Assembly (NCBI GenBank): GCA_041629655.1
Contig: JBFKMV010000139.1
Location: 1-14,036 of the forward strand
Reading direction: 5' to 3'
Length of the DNA stretch: 14,036 bases
Source of the DNA: JBFKMV01 sp041629655
Lineage (GTDB): Bacteria > Acidobacteriota > Polarisedimenticolia > Polarisedimenticolales > Polarisedimenticolaceae
The notes beneath the pieces are model-generated. The model searched no databases. It was not told the DNA's origin and saw only the letters and a list, made by a program, of their open reading frames with translations. Every line of letters starts with the position of its first letter. Within the stretch, counting starts at the first letter, position 1. This document shows, one piece after another, positions 7,067 through 14,036 of the stretch. The translations under genes were made by a program, and so were the position numbers.

Positions 7067-8569
7067 ATGAGGCGACGACAACTGCGGACGCCCGCACCGC
7101 GGGCCGTGCTGGCCGCGCTGATCGGCATCGTCGCCGTCGGCGGCGGCGCGCGGGCGCTGACCGACGAGGAGGTGTTCCGGGAGTTCACCTTCAGCTTCAT
7201 CAACCCGGGGCCGCGGGCGCTCGGCATGGGTGGCGCCTTCTCCGCGGTCGCCGACGACGTGACCGCGGTGCGGGCCAACCCGGCGGGCCTGCATTACGTG
7301 ACCGGAACGGACGCCTTCGTGGAGTTCCGCTCGATCGACCGCGACACGCGCATCACCACCAGCGACCTGGGCAGCCTCGCGGTGGACCCCGACACCGGCG
7401 ACCGCGAGCTGCCGTTCCTCGGCCTGACGTCGGTCGCCGAGGCCGAGCGCTCCGACGAACCGACGTTCGTCGGCGCCGCGCACTCGGTGCTGCTCGGCCA
7501 GCCGGGCCGGCGGCTGACCGCCGCGGTGTCGCGGCACGTGGTGTGGAGCGACGAGCGCCGGCTGGCCTCCGACCGCGAGGTGACGGCGGCCCGTTTCGCC
7601 TTCGATTCGTTCCCCAACACCGTCAACGGCAACACGGTCGAGGCCTATTCCGTCGAGACCCAGGTCAGCGGCGCCAGCAAGACCGAGATCGTCTACTGGA
7701 GCGCCGGCGCCTCGTTCGAGATCCACCGCGACTTCTCGATCGGCGCCACGCTCAGCCACGCCACGCTGGATCTGGAGATGGCCACCACCACGCGGGTGGT
7801 CGATCCGCTGGAGCTGTTCCTGGATCCCCAGAATCCGCGGCTCCCGGCGCAGCCGGTGGCGGACGTGTTCGAAAGCGGCATCGACGACTCCGACTCCGAT
7901 CTGGCCTTCACGGTCGGCCTGCACTGGCATCCCGATTCGATCTTCGGCGGCGGCACCTCGCCGTGGCGGGTCGCCGCGGTGTACCGCAAGGGCGCGACGT
8001 TCGAGGTCGACGAGTCGACGCTGGTCAACGGCAGCCCCGACGAGACGTTCGTCAACCGGATCGTGGTGCCCGACCGCTACGGGATCGGGATCGACTACAC
8101 GGTCCGGCGCTACTGGCGCGTCGCCGTCGAGGTCGAGCGCGTCGAGTACTCCGACATGCTGGACGGGTTCCGCAGCGGGGTGAACTTCCTGACCTCGGGC
8201 CGGCTGGCCGACGGCGCGTTCGGCGTCGACCCCGACGCCGCGATCGAGTACGACGTGGACGACGAGACGATCCCGCGCGCCGGCGTGGAGTACGCGCGCG
8301 CGCTGAGCCAGGGCGGCAGCGGGATCCGCTTCCAGGCCGGCTACTACCGCCAGCCCGCCGGTCGGATCCACATGCGCGCCTTCAACAGCGACGACCCCGA
8401 CGTCAACGCGACCTACCTGGACGCGTTCCGTGCCGGCGAGGACGTGGACCACTTCACCGCCGGTGCCGGCTACGGCTTCGGCCGGATGGCCGTCCAGATC
8501 GCCGGGGACTTCTCCGACGACGGCACGCAGCTCGTGGGCGCGTTCGTCTACTCGATCAAGCGGCCGTGA
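7067..8569 (+). CDS. Outer-membrane beta-barrel protein, OmpP1/FadL/PorV-like
   Basis: A 500-residue protein. Residues 1-30 are a signal peptide (RRR N-region, hydrophobic core, ARA cleavage site). The diagnostic N-terminal motif NPGPRALGMGGAFSAVADD...NPAGL (46-75) is shared by FadL/OmpP1 hydrocarbon and fatty-acid channels and by PorV/PorQ (UPF0164) proteins. The remainder is alternating beta-strands with acidic turns, ending in AFVYSIKRP. The length is nearer FadL than PorV. FadL proteins pass hydrophobic molecules across the outer membrane; PorV proteins receive secreted type IX substrates for surface attachment. The sequence alone does not decide between them. ATG 7067 is fixed by GGAGGG (7055-7060) 6 bases upstream and by the signal peptide; an in-frame start at 6998 has neither. 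Only 13 bases separate it from the giant protein gene, which suggests an operon and a functional pair. Confidence 0.85.
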   Translation: MRRRQLRTPAPRAVLAALIGIVAVGGGARALTDEEVFREFTFSFINPGPRALGMGGAFSAVADDVTAVRANPAGLHYVTGTDAFVEFRSIDRDTRITTSDLGSLAVDPDTGDRELPFLGLTSVAEAERSDEPTFVGAAHSVLLGQPGRRLTAAVSRHVVWSDERRLASDREVTAARFAFDSFPNTVNGNTVEAYSVETQVSGASKTEIVYWSAGASFEIHRDFSIGATLSHATLDLEMATTTRVVDPLELFLDPQNPRLPAQPVADVFESGIDDSDSDLAFTVGLHWHPDSIFGGGTSPWRVAAVYRKGATFEVDESTLVNGSPDETFVNRIVVPDRYGIGIDYTVRRYWRVAVEVERVEYSDMLDGFRSGVNFLTSGRLADGAFGVDPDAAIEYDVDDETIPRAGVEYARALSQGGSGIRFQAGYYRQPAGRIHMRAFNSDDPDVNATYLDAFRAGEDVDHFTAGAGYGFGRMAVQIAGDFSDDGTQLVGAFVYSIKRP

Positions 8570-8582
8570 GGAGCATGGCACG

Positions 8583-11500
8583 ATGAGTCTTCCGAGCATC
8601 GGTCGAATCACGCTGGCCGCCTTGCTGGCGCTGTCCCTGTCCGCCGTGCGCGCCGAGGTCGTCGGCGCGGCGGTGCCGGAGAGCTTCTCGCTGTGCGAGG
8701 CCACGGACACCGGCGGCGAGGACCCGCGCCCGGGATGCGAGGCGAGCGACATCCGCTTCCAGGCCGACGCCGCGGCCGCGGCGACCGACTTCGGCTTCGC
8801 CATCGCGGCGGGACACCTCAACGGCGACGACCTCGAGGACCTGGTGGTCGGCGATCCGCTGCGGAACCGGGTCTACGTGTTCTTCGGCCGGGTCAGCACG
8901 ACCCAGGCCTACGGACTGGACCCGGCGGTGTTCTCCGACCGCGAGGTTCCGGCCGCGAGCATGGCCGACGTGGTGCTGGTGGGCAACGCCGGCACGTCGT
9001 TCGGTCACGCGCTGGCCGTCGGCGACGAGCGCAGCGAGGGGAGCTGCCCCGACGGCGAGACCGCCGCGCCGCTGGCGATCGGCGCTCCCGGGACGCCCGG
9101 CAGCCCGACCGCGCCCGGCACGGTGTTCCACATTCCGCCCGGCGCGCTGTGCCGCACCCCGGCCAACCCGCCGGCGCCCGAGAACCTGGACCCCGGTGTG
9201 ATCGGCCAGTCCGTCCGCGCCCCGGTGGTCGAGAACGACGAGTTCGGTTACGCGGTCGGGTACGGCAGGCTGCTCGAATCCACGGGCACGGACGAGGACC
9301 TGATCGTCGGCGCGCGGGCGGCCGGTGCCGGCGCCGGGCGCGTGTGGATCTTCCCGGTCACCGACGGCGTCGTGGCCACGCGCGCCGCCGACGCCGTGCG
9401 CATCGAGGGCGGCGCGGACGAGGAACTGGGCGAGGTGCTGGCCGTGGGCGATCTCGACCTCGACTTCGACACCGTCCAGGAGCCGAACGGCGACCGCGAC
9501 GACCTGGCGATCGGCGCGGTCGGTCACCCCAACGGCAAGGTGCTGCTGGTGCAGGGCCCGCTGTCCAAGAGCGGCGGCCGCGACTCGGACGGGATCTACC
9601 GCGACGAGGACGTCGAGACCAACGTGCTGACCGGCGAGCTGCCGGGGGACTTCTTCGGCTTCAGCGTCGCGATCAGCGGTCAGGGCCTGCTGGCGGTCGG
9701 CGCGGTGTTCGCGGACAACCTGCCGCCGGCGGGGGAGGGCCAGGGCGGCGACCCGCGGACCAACGTGCTCGGCGGTGAGCGGACCAACGCCGGCAAGGCC
9801 TACGTCTGGACCTCGGGGCCGTTCGACGCCGGCCTGCCGCTGCGGACCGCGGGCACGGCCGACCAGGTGTTCGTGGCCCGGCGCTCCGGGGACCAGCTCG
9901 GCTTCGCGGTGGCCTTCGGGGACCTCGACGATCTCGGCTCGGACGACCTGGTGCTGACCGCGCGCCGCGAGGACGGCCGCGGGCTGCGGGTCAACGACAT
10001 CGACCAGGGCACGGCCTACGTGCTGTACGACGCCGACTTCGGCGACTCCCCGACCGACCTCGGCCAGTGTGCGGCCAACACCGACTGCACCGGCGTCGGC
10101 GGGGTCAACGTGATGCTGTTCGGCGGCGACCGCGAGGACGGCCAGGGCGACGAGATCGGATTCGCCGCCGCGATCGGCGACTGGAACAACGACGGCAGCG
10201 ACGACCTGTTCGTGTCCTCGCGGACGCTGCACCGCGTCTACGCGGTGACGCTCCAGGACTCCGACGACGACCGCGAGACCGAGGGCCGCAACCTGCGCGA
10301 CGACGACGACGACGAGGACGACGACGCCGACTCGATCGACTGCGCGCCGCTCGACCCGGCGATCAACTCCGGGGCCGAGGAGATCGCCTGCAACGAGATC
10401 GACGAGAACTGTAACGGCGCCGCCGACGACACCCCGGACGCCGACGGCGACGGCTTCGACGCCTGCGGCGGCGACGAGTCGCCCGCCGATTGCGACGACG
10501 ACGACCCGCTCAGCTTCCCCGAGGGCCCGGAGCTGTGCGACGGCAACGACAACGATTGCTCGGGCTCGGTGCCGCTGGAGGAGCAGGACGGCGACGGCGA
10601 CGGCTACGTCGAGTGCGCGGACTGGGACGACACCCAGGGCGACCAGCCGGAGATCGCGGGCGGCGGCGACTGCCTGACCAACGACACCGGGACCTTCCCG
10701 GGCGCCGCGCCCAACGACGACCCGGCGGCGTGCATGACCGACGCCGATGAGGACGACTACGGCGACGACACGCCGCGCGCCGGCGTCATCGGCGGGACGG
10801 ACTGCGACGACGGCTCCGCCGTGACCTTCCCCGGCGCGGCGTTCAACGAGCCGGTCGCCGGCGCGTGCATGGAGGACGAGGACGGGGACGGCTACGGGGA
10901 CGCGGCGCCGCGGGCCAACGTGACCCCCGGCACCGACTGCCGCGACCGTGACGCCGCCAGCTTCCCCGGCGCGCCGGAGCGCTGCGACGGCGACGACAAC
11001 GCCTGCGCCGGCGCGGTGCCGGTCGGCGAGACCGATCCCGACGGGGACCTGTACGTGGCCTGCCTGGGCTGGGACGACACCCAGGGGAACCAGCCCGCGA
11101 TCCTGGGCGGCGGCGACTGCGACCAGGGGCACGCCGGGACGTTTCCCGGCGCCGCGCCCAAGGAGGCCGCGCCGAACGCCTGCCTGCGCGACGACGACGG
11201 CGACGACTGGGGCGACGTCGACCCGCCCCCGGGTGTGGCCAAGGGCACCGACTGCGACGACGACTCGGCGGTGACCTTCCCGGGTGCGGCCCAGGTCGAG
11301 GCGCCGCTCAACTGCATGAAGGACGGCGACGACGACGGCTACGGCGACGACGCCGCGGTGCTGCCGGTGGTCCGGGGGACCGACTGCGACGACGCCGACG
11401 CGACCAGCTTCCCCAACGCCGCCGAGACGCCCGACGACGGGATCGACCAGGACTGTAACGGCTTCGACACCGTGACCTGTTTCGTCGACGGCGACCGGGA

Positions 11501-14036
11501 CGGCTTCGGCGGCACGACCTCGCTGCTCGCCGCCGACGGCGATTGCGACGACGACGGCGAGTCGGCGGTGGACACGGACTGCGACGACACCGACGACGGG
11601 ATCTCGCCGGATGCGGCGGAGATTCCGGACGACGGGATCGACCAGGACTGTAACGGCGCCGACACGATCAGCTGCATCCTCGACGCCGACGGCGACGGCT
11701 TCGGGACCACGCTCGGCACCGTGCGGCTGGCCGACGACGGAAGCTGCGACGCCGGGCAGCAGGAATCGACGACCAGCGACGACTGCGACGACGCCGATCC
11801 GGCGAGCTTCCCCGGGGCGCCCGAGCTCTGCGACGGCAACGACAACGCCTGCGCCGGCTCCGTGCCCGCTGCCGAGCTCGACGGCGACGGCGACGGCTGG
11901 GTCGTCTGCGCCGGTTGGGACGACGCCCAGGGCGACGACCCCGGAATCTCCGGGGGCGGGGACTGCAACGACGCCAGCGCGGCGACGTTCCCCGGGGCCG
12001 CGCCCAACGAGGGCGCCGGCGCCGCGTGCATGAAGGACGGCGACGGCGACGACTGGGGCGACGTGTCCCCGCCGCTGGGCGTCACCGCGGGCAGCGACTG
12101 CAACGACGCCTCGCGGGTCACGTTCCCGGGGGCGGCGCAGATCGAGGCGCCGCTGAACTGCATGAAGGACGCCGACGACGACGGCTGGGGCGACGTCAAC
12201 GTCCTGCTGCCGGTGGTCCAGGGGACCGACTGCGCCGACCGCGACGCGGCGACGTTCCCGGGAGCGGCGGAGCGCTGCGACGGCAACGACAACACCTGTT
12301 CCGGGACGGTCCCCGCCAACGAGCTCGACGTCGACGGCGATCTGTACGTCGCCTGCGCGGGCTGGAACGACACCCAGGGCGACGACCCGGGGATCCTCGG
12401 TGGCGGCGATTGCGACGAGGGTGACGCCGACACGTTCCCGGGCGCGGCGCCGCGGGAGTCCTTCGCCAGCGCCTGCATGCGCGACCGCGACGGCGACGAC
12501 TACGGCGACCTCAACCCGGGGCCCGGCATCACCCGCGGCACCGACTGCAACGACGCCTCGGCGGTCACCTTCCCCGGGGCGGCCGAGATCGAGGCGCCGC
12601 TGAACTGCATGAAGGACGCCGACGACGACGGCTGGGGCGACAACCAGTCGGTGCTGCCGGTGGTCAAGGGCAAGGACTGCGCCGACGACGATGCGGCACG
12701 CAATCCCGGCGTGCTGGAAGGCCCCGACGGCGACCCGGTCTGCTCCGACGGCCTGGACAACGACTGCGACACGCTGACCGATCTGGCCGACCCCGGCTGC
12801 ATCCCGCCCGAGCCGTGTCCCGATGCGGACAGCGACGGCTTCGCCGACTGCGACTCGCAGCCCTGCGACGCCACCGGGCTGACCTGCGGCGACTGCAACG
12901 ACGCCAACCCGTCGCTCAACCCGGGCGAGGCCGAGCTGTGCGACGACCTGGACAACGACTGCGACGGCGGCGTGGACGAGGACTTCGACCAGGACGGCGA
13001 CAGCTACACCACCTGTGACGCGCCGGTCGCCGATTGCGACGACACCGACGCGGCGATCAACCCCGGCGCCAGCGAGGTCTGCGGCGACGGCCTCGACAAC
13101 GACTGCAACCCCGCCACGCTGGACCTCCAGGACGCCGACGGCGACGGCGACGCCTGCGACGTCGACTGCGACGACGGCGACCCGGCGCTGAACCTGGACG
13201 ACAACGACCTCGACACCTTCAGCACCTGCGACGGTGACTGCGACGACGACGAGGCCGCGATCAGCCCCGGCGCCGCCGAGGTGTGCAACGACGGCCTCGA
13301 CAACGACTGCAACCCCGCCACGCTCGACGTGTCCGACGCCGACGGCGACGGCTTCGACTGCACCGTCGACTGCGACGACGGCGACGCGTCGCTCAACCTC
13401 GATGACCTCGACGCCGACACCTTCACCACCTGCGCCGGCGACTGCGACGACCTCGACGCCGACGTCAACCCCGACGCCGTCGAGGTCTGTGACGGGATCG
13501 ACAACAACTGCGACGGCAGCGTGGACGAGACCTTCGATCTCGACGGCGACGGGTGGAGCAACTGCTCCGACCCGCCGGACTGTGACGACGGCAACCCCGA
13601 CGTCAACCCCGGTGCCGCCGAGGTGTGTGACGACGGTGTCGACAACGACTGCAACCCGGCGACCCTGGACGTGTTCGACGGCGACGGTGACGGCCGGGCC
13701 TGCAACGCCGATTGCGATGATTCGGACGCGGCGAGCTTCCCGGGCGCGGCCGAGGTCTGCGACGGCAACGACAACGACTGCGACACCGTGCTGCCCGACG
13801 ACGAGACCGACGGCGACGGCGACGGTTTCGTGGCCTGCGCGGGCTGGGCGGACACCCAGGGCGACGATCCGGGCGTGCTGGGCGGGGACGACTGCGACCC
13901 GGCCGACGTCGACACCTTCCCCGGCGCGGCCCCGGAAGAGGCCTTCGCCGGCGCGTGCATGCGCGACAAGGACGGCGACGACTACGGCGATCAGGCGCCC
14001 CCGGTGCCGGGGGTGGTGGCCGGGACCGATTGCGAC
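8583..14036 (+). CDS. Giant secreted protein: FG-GAP propeller plus MopE-type Asp/Cys-rich repeat array (partial, open at the right edge)
   Basis: 1818 codons are visible with no stop. Residues 1-24 are a signal peptide (cleavage after AVRA). Seven FG-GAP repeats begin near residues 70, 140, 221, 282, 358, 439 and 526 (for example DEIGFAAAIGDWNNDGSDDL), predicting a seven-bladed, calcium-binding, integrin-like propeller. An acidic linker (559-585) includes DDDDDEDDD. From 586 to the edge run about 26 modules of the type DxDGDGYxxC...DCDDxDxxxFPGAxExCDGxDNxC, the putative metal-binding (MopE) motif family. These look like thrombospondin type-3 calcium loops with regularly placed Cys. Such proteins are secreted or surface-bound, and calcium-stabilised fibres are likely. 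The ATG at 8583 has GGAG 9 bases upstream; ATG 8575 opens a three-codon frame only. The barrel gene ends 13 bases before. Anchoring or sorting signals would lie past the window, so type of secretion and function are unknown. Confidence 0.9.
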   Translation, partial: MSLPSIGRITLAALLALSLSAVRAEVVGAAVPESFSLCEATDTGGEDPRPGCEASDIRFQADAAAAATDFGFAIAAGHLNGDDLEDLVVGDPLRNRVYVFFGRVSTTQAYGLDPAVFSDREVPAASMADVVLVGNAGTSFGHALAVGDERSEGSCPDGETAAPLAIGAPGTPGSPTAPGTVFHIPPGALCRTPANPPAPENLDPGVIGQSVRAPVVENDEFGYAVGYGRLLESTGTDEDLIVGARAAGAGAGRVWIFPVTDGVVATRAADAVRIEGGADEELGEVLAVGDLDLDFDTVQEPNGDRDDLAIGAVGHPNGKVLLVQGPLSKSGGRDSDGIYRDEDVETNVLTGELPGDFFGFSVAISGQGLLAVGAVFADNLPPAGEGQGGDPRTNVLGGERTNAGKAYVWTSGPFDAGLPLRTAGTADQVFVARRSGDQLGFAVAFGDLDDLGSDDLVLTARREDGRGLRVNDIDQGTAYVLYDADFGDSPTDLGQCAANTDCTGVGGVNVMLFGGDREDGQGDEIGFAAAIGDWNNDGSDDLFVSSRTLHRVYAVTLQDSDDDRETEGRNLRDDDDDEDDDADSIDCAPLDPAINSGAEEIACNEIDENCNGAADDTPDADGDGFDACGGDESPADCDDDDPLSFPEGPELCDGNDNDCSGSVPLEEQDGDGDGYVECADWDDTQGDQPEIAGGGDCLTNDTGTFPGAAPNDDPAACMTDADEDDYGDDTPRAGVIGGTDCDDGSAVTFPGAAFNEPVAGACMEDEDGDGYGDAAPRANVTPGTDCRDRDAASFPGAPERCDGDDNACAGAVPVGETDPDGDLYVACLGWDDTQGNQPAILGGGDCDQGHAGTFPGAAPKEAAPNACLRDDDGDDWGDVDPPPGVAKGTDCDDDSAVTFPGAAQVEAPLNCMKDGDDDGYGDDAAVLPVVRGTDCDDADATSFPNAAETPDDGIDQDCNGFDTVTCFVDGDRDGFGGTTSLLAADGDCDDDGESAVDTDCDDTDDGISPDAAEIPDDGIDQDCNGADTISCILDADGDGFGTTLGTVRLADDGSCDAGQQESTTSDDCDDADPASFPGAPELCDGNDNACAGSVPAAELDGDGDGWVVCAGWDDAQGDDPGISGGGDCNDASAATFPGAAPNEGAGAACMKDGDGDDWGDVSPPLGVTAGSDCNDASRVTFPGAAQIEAPLNCMKDADDDGWGDVNVLLPVVQGTDCADRDAATFPGAAERCDGNDNTCSGTVPANELDVDGDLYVACAGWNDTQGDDPGILGGGDCDEGDADTFPGAAPRESFASACMRDRDGDDYGDLNPGPGITRGTDCNDASAVTFPGAAEIEAPLNCMKDADDDGWGDNQSVLPVVKGKDCADDDAARNPGVLEGPDGDPVCSDGLDNDCDTLTDLADPGCIPPEPCPDADSDGFADCDSQPCDATGLTCGDCNDANPSLNPGEAELCDDLDNDCDGGVDEDFDQDGDSYTTCDAPVADCDDTDAAINPGASEVCGDGLDNDCNPATLDLQDADGDGDACDVDCDDGDPALNLDDNDLDTFSTCDGDCDDDEAAISPGAAEVCNDGLDNDCNPATLDVSDADGDGFDCTVDCDDGDASLNLDDLDADTFTTCAGDCDDLDADVNPDAVEVCDGIDNNCDGSVDETFDLDGDGWSNCSDPPDCDDGNPDVNPGAAEVCDDGVDNDCNPATLDVFDGDGDGRACNADCDDSDAASFPGAAEVCDGNDNDCDTVLPDDETDGDGDGFVACAGWADTQGDDPGVLGGDDCDPADVDTFPGAAPEEAFAGACMRDKDGDDYGDQAPPVPGVVAGTDCD
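10299..10325 (+). repeat. GAC-codon microsatellite coding an Asp run
   Basis: Five GAC, one GAG, three GAC in a row, coding the acidic hinge (residues 573-581) between the propeller and the repeat array. The triplet unit keeps frame, so slippage would only change linker length. Confidence 0.75.
10521..10967 (+). repeat. 149-residue super-repeat, copy A
   Basis: Residues 647-795. The unit holds three Asp-rich modules: CDGNDNDC...DWDDTQGDQP...GGGDC, then CM-D-DEDDYGD...GTDC, then CM-DEDGDGYGD...GTDC. It has eight Cys. It is the most diverged of the four full copies; its third module lacks the EAPLNCMKD form of B-D. Confidence 0.75.
10968..11414 (+). repeat. 149-residue super-repeat, copy B
   Basis: Residues 796-944, in direct tandem with copy A at exactly 149 residues. 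It contains GWDDTQGNQP (829-838), GGGDCD, TFPGAAP, DDDGDDWGD and EAPLNCMKDGDDDGYGD. Confidence 0.8.
11415..11813 (+). repeat. Interposed 133-residue segment with two 65-residue direct repeats
   Basis: Residues 945-1077, between super-repeats B and C. Both halves carry PDDGIDQDCNG (950-960 and 1015-1025). A 30-base identical DNA block occurs at 11433-11462 and 11628-11657, offset 195 bases (65 codons). The module differs from the flanking super-repeat: it lacks GWDDTQGD and CMKD. Confidence 0.7.
11814..12260 (+). repeat. 149-residue super-repeat, copy C
   Basis: Residues 1078-1226: CDGNDNACAG, GWDDAQGDDP, GGGDCND, TFPGAAP, CMKDGDGDDWGD, GSDCND, EAPLNCMKDADDDGWGD, GTDCAD. Bases 12141-12194 recur identically in copy D, 447 bases downstream. 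Confidence 0.82.
12261..12707 (+). repeat. 149-residue super-repeat, copy D
   Basis: Residues 1227-1375, in direct tandem with copy C. Bases 12588-12641 are identical to 12141-12194 of copy C (54 bases), which implies recent duplication or gene conversion between these two copies. Confidence 0.82.
13080..13487 (+). repeat. Two tandem 204-base (68-residue) repeats
   Basis: Residues 1500-1567 and 1568-1635. Each contains DGLDNDCNPATLD, a D-x-D-G-D calcium-loop motif, DCDDGD followed by LNLDD, D-DTF-TC, then GDCDD. A related but shorter third start (DGVDNDCNPATLD) follows at residue 1684. These are the classical MopE-type modules rather than the 149-residue form. Confidence 0.75.
13743..14036 (+). 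repeat. 149-residue super-repeat, copy E (cut by the window edge)
   Basis: Residues 1721-1818 match the first two thirds of the unit: CDGNDNDC, GWADTQGDDP, GGDDCDP, TFPGAAP, CMRDKDGDDYGD, GTDCD. The super-repeat therefore resumes after about 345 residues of other modules and probably continues beyond the window. Confidence 0.75.

Noticed and set aside
6935..8821. A 628-codon minus-strand open frame
   Set aside because: Antisense shadow of the barrel gene; no recognisable domain, and His/Arg/Val-rich throughout.
8556..11132. An 858-codon open frame on the minus strand, rich in Val, Ala and Arg
   Set aside because: It is the complement of GAC/GGC-rich repeat codons of the giant gene; no ribosome site or domain is seen.
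11339..13969. Ser/Pro-rich minus-strand frames (379 and 321 codons) that resemble mucin-like proteins
   Set aside because: They are the reverse complement of the Asp/Gly repeat codons (GTC, GCC, TCG); they repeat with the same period as the plus-strand gene and have no start signals.
10521..14036. A CRISPR-like or satellite array
   Set aside because: The periodicity is in one continuous reading frame with coding-type variation; there are no short identical repeats with unique spacers.

Overview
The window is about 14 kb of very GC-rich DNA, densely coded, with no RNA genes, insertion sequences, integrases or CRISPR arrays that I can see. It looks like chromosome from a Gram-negative-type (two-membrane) bacterium. 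The signs are an Oar-like TonB-dependent receptor with an N-terminal carboxypeptidase-regulatory domain, a eukaryotic-type Ser/Thr kinase, an OmpP1/FadL/PorV-like barrel, a lipobox protein and a giant secreted MopE-type protein. This combination is common in Acidobacteriota (Thermoanaerobaculia-like) and Myxococcota-like lineages. The assignment is an inference from gene content, not a phylogenetic result.

Layout. Minus strand, 1-4048: an RHH (VapB/CopG-like) mini-protein (3880-4011) lies upstream of a 406-base non-coding gap. Then comes the TonB-dependent receptor (504-3473), followed 19 bases later by a Ser/Thr kinase that starts at TTG 484 and leaves the window at base 1. Minus strand, 4068-5570: a two-gene operon of a small lipoprotein (5127-5570) and an enolase-superfamily enzyme (4068-5117). 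The enzyme's ribosome binding site overlaps the lipoprotein stop codon. Plus strand, 5637-6845: a GT4-type glycosyltransferase, divergent from the lipoprotein operon. Plus strand, 7067-14036: an outer-membrane beta-barrel gene, and 13 bases after it a giant open reading frame that is still open at the right edge (1818 codons seen).

The most interesting part is the right half. The giant protein has a signal peptide, seven FG-GAP repeats (a predicted seven-bladed integrin-like propeller), an Asp-run linker, and then about 1230 residues of Asp- and Cys-rich MopE-type modules. These modules are organised into a 149-residue (447-base) super-repeat, with four complete copies and one copy cut by the window edge. 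The adjacent barrel gene suggests, but does not prove, a barrel plus giant calcium-dependent surface protein pair.

A second point is regulatory. Two independent minus-strand genes, the RHH protein and the lipoprotein, lack a Shine-Dalgarno sequence. Both carry a good sigma70-like promoter whose -10 element ends the same distance before the ATG, so both are predicted to make leaderless mRNAs. The RHH promoter also holds a perfect ACATC-N-GATGT inverted repeat, a candidate autoregulatory operator.
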